64,000 nt of DNA, from the NCBI RefSeq assembly GCF_023716485.1, contig NZ_CP092418.1, positions 1,471,001 through 1,535,000 of the forward strand, given 5' to 3'. Position numbers and translations under genes: made by a program. Below are positions 15,370 through 24,405 of this stretch, piece after piece. This DNA comes from Microbulbifer variabilis (GTDB lineage Bacteria > Pseudomonadota > Gammaproteobacteria > Pseudomonadales > Cellvibrionaceae). The stretch's first letter is position 1. Every line of letters starts with the position of its first letter. The notes under the pieces are model-generated. The model did not search any database, was not told the DNA's origin, and saw only the letters and a program-made list of their open reading frames with translations.

Positions 15370-16422
15370 TTATTTTGTGGCTTCCAGTTCGGCCACCAGG
15401 GTAGTAATCAGCTCCGCTGCGGGTAGTGCCCGGCATAGAGGGGCTCCCTGGCCGGCCCATTGCACGGCAAAGCTATCATTGCCTGCTGCACTTGAAGCGT
15501 TGGCGAGCGCTTTGCCAGCACTGTAGCAGATTGGGTAATCAGGTCTTGTCGGGGCGTTGTGGTTTAGATCAGTGTAAAAGCGGTTGGAGATACCGCGAGC
15601 AGGGCGCCCAGAGATATTCGCAGTAACAGCAGTGTTATGGGCGTGCTCACTTTTAAGTGCTTTTCGGTAGTTTTCGTCAGCGGCGGACTCTGGGCAAAGT
15701 ATAAATGCGGTTCCCATTTGCACAGCACTGGCGCCGAGGGAAAGAGCCGCATGTATTCCGGCTCCATCCATAATGCCTCCTGCAGCAATAATAGGCAGGT
15801 TGCTTTGGCAGCAAAGCAGGCGAACCAAAGCGAGTGTACCTATTTCCCGGTCTTCCTCAGGTACAAACACCCCTCTATGGCCACCGGCTTCTATACCTTG
15901 AGCAATTAAGGCATCCATTCCCGCTTCTTCTGCGGATTTTGCTTCCTCTGGGGTTGTAGCGGTGGCAATCAGGATGATACCAGCATTTTTTAAAGCATTG
16001 ATTGTGGCTTGATCGGGCAATCCGAAATGAAAGCTTACCACGGCGGGCTTTTCCTGCAGGAGCATCTCAAGCATCTCGCGGTTGCCAAGAAAGCTTGGGT
16101 AGGGTTCGTGTAATGTTTGTGGAGGTGTTGCCCCTAATTCTGAGAGATACGGAGCCAGGAAATTGAGCCAGGTGTCCTCACGTTGGGCATCTGCAACTGC
16201 AGGTTGATGACAAAAGACATTGACGTTGAAAGGGTGCTGAGTAAGTGCACGGGTTTGTTGGATTTTTTCGGCGGCTTTTTGCGGGGAGTAGGGGCCGAGC
16301 CCGATGGCGCCGAGTCCGCCCGCATTGGAGACGGCCGCAGCCAATTCAGGGGTAGATACACCGGCCATTGGTGCTTGAAGAATGGGGTGGGAAATTCCTA
16401 GTGTTTGCAGAAAAGGTTGCAC
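15370..16422 (-). CDS. Nitronate monooxygenase (NMO/2-nitropropane dioxygenase family)
   Basis: The 350-residue protein folds as an FMN-binding TIM barrel: [33 protein letters not shown] N terminus, VVSFHFGLP near residue 127, [10 protein letters not shown] near residue 174, [30 protein letters not shown] near residues 209-238. Class I nitronate monooxygenases oxidise alkyl nitronates such as propionate-3-nitronate; the GGHRG segment holds the catalytic His. The gene stands alone on the minus strand, convergent with the VOC gene. Confidence 0.9.
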   Translation of the reverse strand: MQPFLQTLGISHPILQAPMAGVSTPELAAAVSNAGGLGAIGLGPYSPQKAAEKIQQTRALTQHPFNVNVFCHQPAVADAQREDTWLNFLAPYLSELGATPPQTLHEPYPSFLGNREMLEMLLQEKPAVVSFHFGLPDQATINALKNAGIILIATATTPEEAKSAEEAGMDALIAQGIEAGGHRGVFVPEEDREIGTLALVRLLCCQSNLPIIAAGGIMDGAGIHAALSLGASAVQMGTAFILCPESAADENYRKALKSEHAHNTAVTANISGRPARGISNRFYTDLNHNAPTRPDYPICYSAGKALANASSAAGNDSFAVQWAGQGAPLCRALPAAELITTLVAELEATK

Positions 16423-16590
16423 TGCCCGCTCGCCTCGCTGTTCATGCTCAAAGGAAACTCTGGAGAGTTTACTGTGTTTCTGCGGCCCTCAGGAATACCT
16501 AGCGGGATATTAAGCGGTGATGTTGAGAGAGGCTCGTGCTTCGCATTGCGGTATCTCAAGGAGCGAAATGATGAACCCACCTTAGGGGAA

Positions 16591-16620
16591 TTCCGGCGCG
16601 CTAGCTATAGCGTGCCGGAA
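16591..16620. other. Imperfect palindrome of 30 bases
   Basis: TTCCGGCGCGCTA and TAGCGTGCCGGAA pair with one G-T mismatch around a four-base loop. It lies between the nitronate monooxygenase start and the beta-barrel gene end. No T run follows on either strand, so it is not a standard terminator. Confidence 0.45.
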
Positions 16621-16659
16621 GTAATTTGCGAATCGATGTGAATGATTCAGGGCTTGGGC

Positions 16660-17397
16660 TTACAGGTGCAGGTTGAGACCAATATAGGCCCCTTTGATTT
16701 CAATATCGCTTTGCAGGTCATCCAGCTCATCGAGGTTTAAGGTCATTACGCGGTAGCCGGCCTCAATCGCCAGGTCCACAGCAGGTACGAAATCCCAGCG
16801 AACTTTTGCAGTGAAATCTGTGAGGGTATCGCCGCGATAAGCTGTGCCATTGCCCTGAGCAATAATGGACCAGCCGCTAAATGGCAAGTCAAACCGGGCC
16901 ATTCCGTAAGCCATTGGCAGGTAGCCAGTTAGCTGGATATTTTCGGCGCGGTCTTCACTAATGGCGATAAACTCACCGTCATACTTACGCGCGGTAATTC
17001 CCAAGTCCAGATTTACCCAGTTATCCAGAATTTCATAGTAGAAGGTGGCGTCGGTATGGGTGAGGTCGAGATCGGTGTTGATGGTTGCGCCGATCTGGAA
17101 GGTTTCATCGTCGAAAGTCACAGTGCTTTGCAGTTCAGCGCTGCCATCGGTATCAATGTTGCTGTGTGCAAGCATGATATTGGGTACTAAGGGGATCGGG
17201 TGCTCCAGTGCGGCCTGGATAAAGGTGATGTGGTCCTCGCTGAGGGAAAGCTCATCTACATTGAAATCATCTTTACCAATATCCCCGTTGTAATTTGGCA
17301 GCCAGGCACCGATGCTGGCATCAAAACCGAGAACTGTATCCGCGTTGGCGGTAGCGCTGCCGAGAAGGGCGCAGAGTGCAATAGCAGATTTCTTCAT
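16660..17397 (-). CDS. Outer-membrane beta-barrel protein (TIGR04219-like)
   Basis: The 245-residue protein has a clear signal peptide (MKKSAIALCALLGSATANA), then alternating short amphipathic strands ending in the aromatic/hydrophobic pattern of outer-membrane barrels, with a final strand GAYIGLNLHL. The DTVLGFDASIGAWLPNYNGDIG start of the mature chain fits the TIGR04219 group of proteobacterial outer-membrane proteins as I remember it. The function is unknown; no substrate can be proposed. Confidence 0.75.
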   Translation of the reverse strand: MKKSAIALCALLGSATANADTVLGFDASIGAWLPNYNGDIGKDDFNVDELSLSEDHITFIQAALEHPIPLVPNIMLAHSNIDTDGSAELQSTVTFDDETFQIGATINTDLDLTHTDATFYYEILDNWVNLDLGITARKYDGEFIAISEDRAENIQLTGYLPMAYGMARFDLPFSGWSIIAQGNGTAYRGDTLTDFTAKVRWDFVPAVDLAIEAGYRVMTLNLDELDDLQSDIEIKGAYIGLNLHL

Positions 17398-17607
17398 GAG
17401 CTTCTCTCCGTGATAAATTTGTCGCGGAGTGTACAGGGTTATTTTTTTTCTGTTGCTGTAAGTTGCACATTTTTACAAATTTGTCGGCCAATAGAGCGAA
17501 CTGACGTTTATAAGATGTTTCTGTTTCCTTGAAAAAGTGTGAAGTCATGTCAGAAAAGTGGCATGAATTTAGAAGGAATCTCGATCAACCAATTGCCAAA
17601 TAGAAAT

Positions 17608-18480
17608 TCACGGGTTTGCTTCAAAAAGCATCTGCTGCAGTGCGCTGGCAGCATTGCTGAGCGTGCGGCCACGATGGCTGATTACGCCGAGGTTACGCAG
17701 GACCTGCAATTTTTTTACCGGTAATACCGCCAAACTCTCATCCACCAAGGTTTGGGGTAAAACGCTCCAGCCCAGTCCGACACAGGCCATCATTTTGATC
17801 GTCTCCAAAAAATTGGTGGCGAGCTTGGCGGTGAGCTTTAAGCCCAAGGCGTCGAACTCCCGCTTGATCAGCCGCCCGGTATAGGTGTTGAGATCCGGCA
17901 AGATCGCGGGGTAGTTGGCTAGGTCAGCCAGTTCCAGCTCAGGGATTCTGGTGAGTGGGTGGCCGGGTGCAGCCACTACCACACAAGGGTCTGGCCAGAT
18001 GACTTGTGCGTTTAGGTGGGGGTAATCCTTGAGGGCCAGGGTAACTACGGCCAGTTCGTACTTGGCGGCCATTAGGGCTTCGTAGGCCTGCTCAGAATCT
18101 ACAAAGTCGATATCCAGGGCAACCTGTGGGTAGCGATTGCTGAATTCCTTCAGCACTGGCGGCAGATGGTGCAGGCCCACATGGTGGCTGGTGGCGATAC
18201 GCAGGCTGCCGCTGACATTATTGCCCAGGGCGCGCAACTCTTGCTCGGTATCGCTGATTTCGTTGAGGATATGGCGAGCACGGGGCAGTAGGGCGCGCCC
18301 GGCATCGGTTAGTTGCAGGCGCCGGCCGATGCGGTCAAATAGCGGGGCCTGCAACTGCTGCTCCAGGGCTGCGAGGCGCTTACTAGCCGCGGGCTGGGTC
18401 AGGTGCAGCTGTTCAGCAGCCCCGGATACCGAGCCCTGCTCGGCAATTGCCAGAAATGCCCTCAACCACTGAATTTCCAA
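17608..18480 (-). CDS. LysR-family transcriptional regulator, divergent from leuC
   Basis: The 290-residue protein has the N-terminal winged helix-turn-helix (WLRAFLAIAEQGSVSGAAEQ and LHLTQPAASKRLAALE, residues 5-43) and the periplasmic-binding-like effector domain from about residue 90 (GSLRIATSHHVGLHHLP). It starts with a TTG that has a strong AGGAGGT seven bases upstream. A LysR gene divergent from leuCDB is also seen in Pseudomonas, which suggests control of leucine biosynthesis or autoregulation. The effector is not known. Confidence 0.9.
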   Translation of the reverse strand: MEIQWLRAFLAIAEQGSVSGAAEQLHLTQPAASKRLAALEQQLQAPLFDRIGRRLQLTDAGRALLPRARHILNEISDTEQELRALGNNVSGSLRIATSHHVGLHHLPPVLKEFSNRYPQVALDIDFVDSEQAYEALMAAKYELAVVTLALKDYPHLNAQVIWPDPCVVVAAPGHPLTRIPELELADLANYPAILPDLNTYTGRLIKREFDALGLKLTAKLATNFLETIKMMACVGLGWSVLPQTLVDESLAVLPVKKLQVLRNLGVISHRGRTLSNAASALQQMLFEANP

Positions 18481-18540
18481 TCGGTATACCTCCTAATAAG
18501 GGAACTCTGGCCACAGTAGCGCCTCAGAGTAAAGTTCAAA

Positions 18541-18553
18541 TTCCATAAAGGAA
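18541..18553. promoter_or_regulatory. Candidate LysR-type operator between the regulator and leuC
   Basis: TTCCATAAAGGAA is a T-N11-A box with the dyad TTCC/GGAA, the form of many LysR binding sites. It is about 60 bases upstream of the regulator start and about 80 bases upstream of leuC. The surrounding DNA (18530-18590) is very AT-rich, as expected of promoters for both genes. Confidence 0.45.
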
Positions 18554-18634
18554 TAGATTGAATAATAAATATAAATTGGTGTTATTTTCCAGGCCTAGTT
18601 AGACTCGGGGTCACAATTATTGAGAGGAACGGCT

Positions 18635-20083
18635 GTGGCAGGGCAAACACTCTACGACAAACTCTGGCAGGACCACCTGATCAAGACCCGTGACGATGGC
18701 TCCGCACTGATATATATCGATCGTCATCTGATTCATGAGGTGACTTCCCCCCAGGCCTTTGAAGGGCTGCGCCTGGCTGGCCGCAAACCCTGGCGCAGGG
18801 ACTCCCTGGTCGCTACTCCCGATCACAATGTGCCATCCGAAAGCGCTGAACGCGCCGCCGGTGTCAGTGGTATCCGCGATGATATCTCCCGTATTCAGGT
18901 GCAGACCCTGGATGAGAACTGCCGGGATTTCGACGTGGTGCAGTTCGGTATCAACGAGCCGGGGCAGGGTATTGTGCATGTGATTGGCCCGGAAACCGGC
19001 GCCACTCTACCGGGGATGACCGTAGTATGCGGTGATTCCCACACCTCTACCCATGGTGCTCTGGGGGCTTTGGCCCACGGTATTGGCACCTCAGAGGTGG
19101 AGCATGTAATGGCCACCCAGTGCCTGATCCAGCGCAAGATGAAGAATATGCTGGTGCGTGTGGATGGGACTCTGTTTCCCGGTGTTACTGCCAAAGATGT
19201 GGTACTGGCAATTATCGGCAAGATCGGTACTGCCGGTGGTACCGGCTATGCCATTGAGTTCGGTGGCGAAGTCATCCGCAAGATGTCCATGGAAGGTCGC
19301 ATGACCGTGTGCAATATGGCTATCGAAGCCGGTGCCCGCGCGGGCATGGTGGCGGTAGACCAGATCACCCTCGATTACGTGAAAGGCAAGCCCTACGCGC
19401 CAAAAGGCGAACAGTGGAATCGGGCAGTTGAGGCCTGGCGTCATCTGCACTCCGATGACGATGCGGATTTTGATCAGGTTGTAGTACTACAAGGTGAGGA
19501 AATTGAGCCCCAGGTGAGCTGGGGGACTTCGCCGGAAATGGTTGTGCCCATCAGCGCCAGTGTGCCGGACCCCGCCGCTGAAACCGATGCCACCAAGAGT
19601 ACCGGCATGCTGAGAGCTTTAGAGTATATGGGTCTGAGTGCCGGGCAGAAGATCAGTGATATTCGCCTTGACCGTGTCTTTATCGGCTCCTGTACCAATT
19701 CCCGTATTGAAGACCTGCGCGCAGCAGCCGCTGTAGCCAAGGGCCGCAGCAAGGCCGACAGTGTTAAGCAGGTATTGATTGTACCGGGCTCCCAGGCGGT
19801 CAAGGCCCAGGCGGAGCGCGAGGGGCTGCACGAAATTTTTGTCGAAGCCGGTTTCGAGTGGCGCGAGCCCTCCTGTTCTATGTGTCTGGCAATGAATGCG
19901 GACAAATTAGGAGCTGGAGAGCACTGCGCCTCCACTTCTAACCGCAACTTTGAAGGGCGCCAGGGTTACGGCGGTCGCACGCATCTGGTTAGCCCAGCGA
20001 TGGCAGCTGCGGCGGCGATTGCCGGACACTTTGTTGATGTGCGCGAGATGGCACCAGTGCAAGCGCAAGAGGAGATGGCCTGA
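18635..20083 (+). CDS. leuC: 3-isopropylmalate dehydratase large subunit
   Basis: LeuC with LeuD isomerises 2-isopropylmalate to 3-isopropylmalate in leucine synthesis. The 482-residue protein is an aconitase-type hydro-lyase: the iron-sulfur ligands are seen as [10 protein letters not shown] (Cys near residue 352) and CSMCLAMN (Cys near residues 413 and 416); [24 protein letters not shown] lies near residue 139. The GTG at 18635 has GAGAGGA upstream and gives the usual N terminus ([10 protein letters not shown]). leuC overlaps leuD by the ATGA junction, so they are co-translated. Confidence 0.97.
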   Translation: MAGQTLYDKLWQDHLIKTRDDGSALIYIDRHLIHEVTSPQAFEGLRLAGRKPWRRDSLVATPDHNVPSESAERAAGVSGIRDDISRIQVQTLDENCRDFDVVQFGINEPGQGIVHVIGPETGATLPGMTVVCGDSHTSTHGALGALAHGIGTSEVEHVMATQCLIQRKMKNMLVRVDGTLFPGVTAKDVVLAIIGKIGTAGGTGYAIEFGGEVIRKMSMEGRMTVCNMAIEAGARAGMVAVDQITLDYVKGKPYAPKGEQWNRAVEAWRHLHSDDDADFDQVVVLQGEEIEPQVSWGTSPEMVVPISASVPDPAAETDATKSTGMLRALEYMGLSAGQKISDIRLDRVFIGSCTNSRIEDLRAAAAVAKGRSKADSVKQVLIVPGSQAVKAQAEREGLHEIFVEAGFEWREPSCSMCLAMNADKLGAGEHCASTSNRNFEGRQGYGGRTHLVSPAMAAAAAIAGHFVDVREMAPVQAQEEMA

Positions 20084-20730
20084 TGAGAGCATTTACCCAG
20101 CACCAGGGCCTCGTAGTGCCTATGGATCGCGCCAATGTCGATACAGATCTGATTATTCCCAAGCAGTTTCTGAAGTCTATCAAGCGCACTGGCTTCGGCC
20201 CCAATTTGTTTGATGAATTGCGCTATCTGGATGAGGGTTTTCCTGGCCAGGACTGCTCGAACCGCCCGATCAACCCGGATTTTCCTCTGAACTTCCCCCG
20301 TTATGAGGGGGGCTCGGTGTTGCTGGCGCGGGAAAATTTTGGCTGCGGCTCCAGCCGTGAGCACGCCCCCTGGGCGCTGGAAGACCATGGTTTTCGTGCA
20401 ATCATTGCACCCAGTTTTGCCGATATTTTCTTTAACAACTGCTTTAAAAATGGGTTGCTGCCAATCGTTTTGCCAGAAGAGGTCGTGCACCGCCTGTTCG
20501 AGGAAACTCACGCGCAGGAAGGTTACACGCTCACGGTCGACCTTGAGCAGCAGCATATACATAAGCCCTGTGGTGAGGCGATTGCCTTCGAGGTAGATGC
20601 CTTCCACAAGCACTGTCTGATCAATGGCCTCGATCATATAGGCCTGACCCTGGAGCACGCTGATGATATCCGCTCCTATGAGGCGGCTCGACGAGAAAAA
20701 GCCCCGTGGCTTTTCGATGCGGTTCAATAA
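20083..20730 (+). CDS. leuD: 3-isopropylmalate dehydratase small subunit
   Basis: LeuD is the swivelling small subunit that pairs with LeuC. The 215-residue protein shows [21 protein letters not shown] near residue 20 and the substrate-recognition segment [16 protein letters not shown] near residue 85. Length is that of the standard gammaproteobacterial form. The start codon overlaps the leuC stop codon by one base (TGATG), and leuB follows after 15 bases, so the three genes form one operon. Confidence 0.97.
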   Translation: MRAFTQHQGLVVPMDRANVDTDLIIPKQFLKSIKRTGFGPNLFDELRYLDEGFPGQDCSNRPINPDFPLNFPRYEGGSVLLARENFGCGSSREHAPWALEDHGFRAIIAPSFADIFFNNCFKNGLLPIVLPEEVVHRLFEETHAQEGYTLTVDLEQQHIHKPCGEAIAFEVDAFHKHCLINGLDHIGLTLEHADDIRSYEAARREKAPWLFDAVQ

Positions 20731-20745
20731 TTAAAGGAAATTCCT

Positions 20746-21819
20746 GTGACAAAGAAAGTGATGATCTTGCCGGGTGACGGCATTGGCCCGGAAATTGTTG
20801 AACAGGCCATGGCAGTGCTGGAGGTCGTATCCGGTAAATACCATTTGGGCCTTAGCTTTGAGCAGGGTCTGATTGGTGGTGCCTCCATCGATGCGCACGG
20901 CGAGCCCCTCACCGACGAAACGCTCAAGGCCGCAGGCGAATGTGATGCGGTATTACTCGGCGCTGTCGGTGGGCCCCAGTGGGATACCCTGGCGCGTGAA
21001 ATTCGTCCGGAAAAGGGGTTGCTGAAAATTCGCAGCGGGCTTGGCCTCTATGCCAATCTGCGCCCGGCCATTCTCTATCCGCAACTGGCCGACGCCTCTT
21101 CGCTCAAGCCGGAGGTGGTGGCTGGGCTGGATATTCTGATTGTGCGCGAACTCACCGGTGGAATTTATTTTGGTGAGCCCCGCGGAATTCGCACCCTGGA
21201 AAATGGTGAGCGCCAGGGTTACAACACCTACGTGTACAGCGAATCGGAAATCGAGCGTATCGCGCGCTCCGCATTTGAAGCGGCGCAAAAGCGCAATGGC
21301 AAGCTCTGCTCCGTCGATAAAGCGAATGTATTGGAAGTCACCGTGCTCTGGCGCGAAGTGCTGGACCGCCTGGCGCCGGAGTATCCGGATGTGGAGCTGT
21401 CGCATATGTACGTTGACAATGCCGCGATGCAGTTGGTGCGTGCTCCCAAGCAGTTCGATGTCATGGTAACCGGCAATATGTTCGGTGATATCCTCTCCGA
21501 TGCCGCTGCCATGCTCACCGGTTCTATCGGAATGCTGCCTTCTGCCTCCCTGAACGAAAATGGTTTTGGTCTGTATGAACCCTGTCATGGCTCCGCCCCG
21601 GATATTGCCGGGCAGGGCATTGCCAACCCCCTGGCCACTATCCTGTCTGCGGCGATGATGTTGCGTTACTCCCTGAATATGGGTGAGGCGGCGGATGCCA
21701 TTGAGGCTGCGGTAAGTGAGGTACTGGAACAGGGGCTGCGTACCGCTGATATTTACACAGAAGGTTGCCGTAAAGTTTCCACAGCGGAGATGGGTGCCGC
21801 TGTTGTCGCCGCGCTGTAA
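20746..21819 (+). CDS. leuB: 3-isopropylmalate dehydrogenase
   Basis: LeuB oxidises and decarboxylates 3-isopropylmalate with NAD. The 357-residue protein starts with a GTG preceded by AAAGGAAA. It carries [11 protein letters not shown] at residue 6, the substrate-binding [15 protein letters not shown] segment near residue 95, ELTGGIYFG near residue 137 and the metal/cofactor part [27 protein letters not shown]. The end [17 protein letters not shown] is the usual adenine-binding region. asd follows after 87 bases. Confidence 0.97.
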   Translation: MTKKVMILPGDGIGPEIVEQAMAVLEVVSGKYHLGLSFEQGLIGGASIDAHGEPLTDETLKAAGECDAVLLGAVGGPQWDTLAREIRPEKGLLKIRSGLGLYANLRPAILYPQLADASSLKPEVVAGLDILIVRELTGGIYFGEPRGIRTLENGERQGYNTYVYSESEIERIARSAFEAAQKRNGKLCSVDKANVLEVTVLWREVLDRLAPEYPDVELSHMYVDNAAMQLVRAPKQFDVMVTGNMFGDILSDAAAMLTGSIGMLPSASLNENGFGLYEPCHGSAPDIAGQGIANPLATILSAAMMLRYSLNMGEAADAIEAAVSEVLEQGLRTADIYTEGCRKVSTAEMGAAVVAAL

Positions 21820-21906
21820 GCACGCGGCGTCACACATTTACCTTTTTTACTATCGCGCCGCTTTCTCGGTGGCGCACGCTGATCACATCACTAACAGGAC
21901 AAAGCA

Positions 21907-23022
21907 ATGCAGAAAATAGGTTTTATCGGCTGGCGTGGAATGGTCGGCTCGGTATTACTGGAACGCATGAGCGCCGAGGATGACTTTGCGCATATCGCTG
22001 AACCGATCTTCTTCTCCACCTCTAATGCTGGCGGCAAGGCGCCGGATATTGGCCCCGATCTGCCGCCACTTGCAGATGCCTACGATATTGATGCGCTGGC
22101 AGGGCTGGATGCCATTGTCAGTTGCCAGGGCGGTGATTACACCAAAGAGGTTTTCCCTCGCCTGCGCGAGGCCGGCTGGCAGGGCTATTGGATCGATGCG
22201 GCATCCAGCTTGCGTATGCAGGAAGACGCGGTAATCGTACTGGACCCGGTCAACCGCGATGTGATCGACCGCGCAATTGCTGTCGGGCAGAAGAATTTTA
22301 TCGGCGGCAACTGCACTGTCAGTCTGATGCTGATGGCTCTGGGCGGACTGTTCAAGGCCGGTCTGGTGGAGTGGGTGAGTGCCATGACCTACCAGGCCGC
22401 CAGCGGTGCCGGCGCCAAGAATATGCGTGAGCTGATTACACAGATGGGTGCGATCCGCGACGGCGTGGCAGCAGAGCTGGAAAACCCTGCCAGCGCCATT
22501 TTGGATATCGATCGCAAGGTGGTTGCGGACATGCGTTCGGCAGATTTCCCCACTGCGCAATTTGGCGCGCCTCTGGCGGGCAGCCTGTTGCCCTGGATTG
22601 ATACTCAGTTGGAGAATGGCCAGAGCCGTGAGGAGTGGAAAGCCCAGGTGGAAGCCAACAAGATTCTGCAAACCCAGAGCCCAATTCCAGTAGATGGCAC
22701 CTGTGTGCGTATCGGCGCGATGCGCTGCCATAGCCAGGCCTTTACCGTGAAGCTGCAAAAGGATTTGCCGCTGGTAGAAATCGAGCAGTTGCTGGACAGT
22801 GCTAACGATTGGGTCAATGTAGTACCCAATGAGCGTGAAGCCACTTTGCAACAGCTGACGCCTACGGCGGTTACCGGCAAGCTGGATATTCCGGTGGGGC
22901 GCCTGCGCAAGTTAAGCATGGGCCCAGAGTACCTGAATGCCTTTACTGTGGGCGATCAATTACTCTGGGGGGCGGCAGAACCGCTGCGCCGTATATTGCT
23001 GATTTTGCTGGGTAAGCTGTAA
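21907..23022 (+). CDS. asd: Aspartate-semialdehyde dehydrogenase
   Basis: Asd makes L-aspartate 4-semialdehyde, the branch point to lysine, methionine and threonine. The 371-residue protein has the NADP-binding start [18 protein letters not shown], the active-site Cys in [19 protein letters not shown] near residue 133, [14 protein letters not shown] near residue 161 and the late His in GRLRKLSMG region. It belongs to the gammaproteobacterial GGNC type. A strong terminator about 90 bases downstream ends the leu-asd unit. Confidence 0.97.
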   Translation: MQKIGFIGWRGMVGSVLLERMSAEDDFAHIAEPIFFSTSNAGGKAPDIGPDLPPLADAYDIDALAGLDAIVSCQGGDYTKEVFPRLREAGWQGYWIDAASSLRMQEDAVIVLDPVNRDVIDRAIAVGQKNFIGGNCTVSLMLMALGGLFKAGLVEWVSAMTYQAASGAGAKNMRELITQMGAIRDGVAAELENPASAILDIDRKVVADMRSADFPTAQFGAPLAGSLLPWIDTQLENGQSREEWKAQVEANKILQTQSPIPVDGTCVRIGAMRCHSQAFTVKLQKDLPLVEIEQLLDSANDWVNVVPNEREATLQQLTPTAVTGKLDIPVGRLRKLSMGPEYLNAFTVGDQLLWGAAEPLRRILLILLGKL

Positions 23023-23112
23023 CTGGTACAGTTTGGTATAAGTTATCTGGAGGCGCTTATTGCAGCACTTGTTAATAGAGGACATTTTGCCAAGCTGTGA
23101 ACCCCATCAAGT

Positions 23113-23146
23113 AAAAAGCCGCTACTGGTTGTCATAGCGGCTTTTT
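23113..23146. terminator. Bidirectional rho-independent terminator after asd
   Basis: AAAAAGCCGCTA and TAGCGGCTTTTT form a perfect 12-bp stem around a ten-base loop; the A run before and T run after allow function on both strands. Confidence 0.85.
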
Positions 23147-23212
23147 CGATTTTTCCCCACGGGTATAATCGCCCCCTCATTTTTCCTTTCCAACTCAACG
23201 AAGTGAATAGCC

Positions 23213-24208
23213 ATGTCCGAAGCCGCCCGCGAATTGGTCATCGTCGGTGTTGATAACGCCGCCTTTGCCCCTCTGCTTGAAATCTTGGAGGAGCGGGAAA
23301 TTATTACCGCCGAGCAGCTGTGTTTGCTGGAGAGCGAGGAGCGCGAAGTGGACCCCCAGGTGTTTGCCAATCGCAGTATCTCTGTACAAGCCCTGGAAAA
23401 ATTCGCTTTTGCTGAGGGGCAGGTGGTGATTTTGCTGGACTCCAGCGATGCCATTAACGCGGCGATGACCAGCGCTGAAAACAGTGGTGCCTGGGTGGTG
23501 GATGCGGCCAACAATACCCGCGGCGATGAGAGCGTTGCCCTGATCCATCCGGCATTTAATGCGGCGGAACTGGCTAACGCAGAGCGTCGTCTGGTGGCAT
23601 TGCCCAGCGCCGGTGCGGCCATGGTAGCCGAAGCGCTATTTCCACTGGCAGAACAACTGCAGGGTGTACAGGTGCAACTCAATCAGCCTGTATCCGCACT
23701 GGGTAAAGCCGCCATCGATGCTACAGCGGCGCAGACAGCGCGTATGTTCAGTGGTCAGGAAGCGGAAGTCGACCCCGCCATTGGGCACCGCCTCGCGTTT
23801 AATCAGCTCAGTGCCAGTGAAGCCCTGCTCGCCAGTGGCCACACGCTCGGCGAACTGACGCTGATACACGATTTGCGCCGTTTGCTCGGCGATAACGTCG
23901 CGGTGGATGCCAGCATTAACACCGTTTCTGTGTTTCACGGACAGCTGGCCAATTTGGGTATCGTTTTACGCGAAGACGTGGACCTGGAAAAAATACGCGC
24001 ATTGTTAGCCAATGGTGTGCGCCTTCAGTTGGCAGAGCAACCCTCGGCGGAAAACGCTGTGGGCAGTGACGTGACAATCATCGGTCGCCTGCGCCAAAGC
24101 CTTTTGGGCAAGCGTCAGATAAATCTTTGTGCGGTGTCGGATAATCTGCGCAAAGACGTTGCAATGAACTGTGCACAAATTGCTCACTTGTTGCTAAAAA
24201 ACTACTGA
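23213..24208 (+). CDS. usg: USG-1-like Asd homologue without catalytic cysteine
   Basis: The 331-residue protein has the fold and order of aspartate-semialdehyde dehydrogenases, but the segment that should hold the active-site Cys reads ALPSAGAAMVAEALFPL, so the Cys is missing and dehydrogenase activity is not expected. Homologues with this loss (usg-1 in E. coli, the gene before fimV in Pseudomonas) are conserved at this place without a firm function. The N terminus also lacks the GxxGxxG pattern of a NADP site. It is preceded by the asd terminator and thus is a separate unit. Confidence 0.85.
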   Translation: MSEAARELVIVGVDNAAFAPLLEILEEREIITAEQLCLLESEEREVDPQVFANRSISVQALEKFAFAEGQVVILLDSSDAINAAMTSAENSGAWVVDAANNTRGDESVALIHPAFNAAELANAERRLVALPSAGAAMVAEALFPLAEQLQGVQVQLNQPVSALGKAAIDATAAQTARMFSGQEAEVDPAIGHRLAFNQLSASEALLASGHTLGELTLIHDLRRLLGDNVAVDASINTVSVFHGQLANLGIVLREDVDLEKIRALLANGVRLQLAEQPSAENAVGSDVTIIGRLRQSLLGKRQINLCAVSDNLRKDVAMNCAQIAHLLLKNY

Positions 24209-24405
24209 TACTTAATACTTAGCCGCCATAGTGAAGGTGTTATCTTAACTTTGGTCCGGCTGTAAATGGCGAAATAATCGCCAAGGTTGGTGGCCGCCTG
24301 CACGGCGGTCAAATAGTCGAACGATTACTGTTCAGTAATGGGGATTTTCTGAAGGCGCGCTTTTCAGATGCCCTGGGAAGATTCTAACAATAAAGGGAAT
24401 CGGAT

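Noticed and set aside
20953..21837. Long minus-strand frame opposite leuB (and similar ones opposite asd and purF)
   Set aside because: These arise from the codon bias of GC-rich genes; the sense proteins are well-known enzymes.
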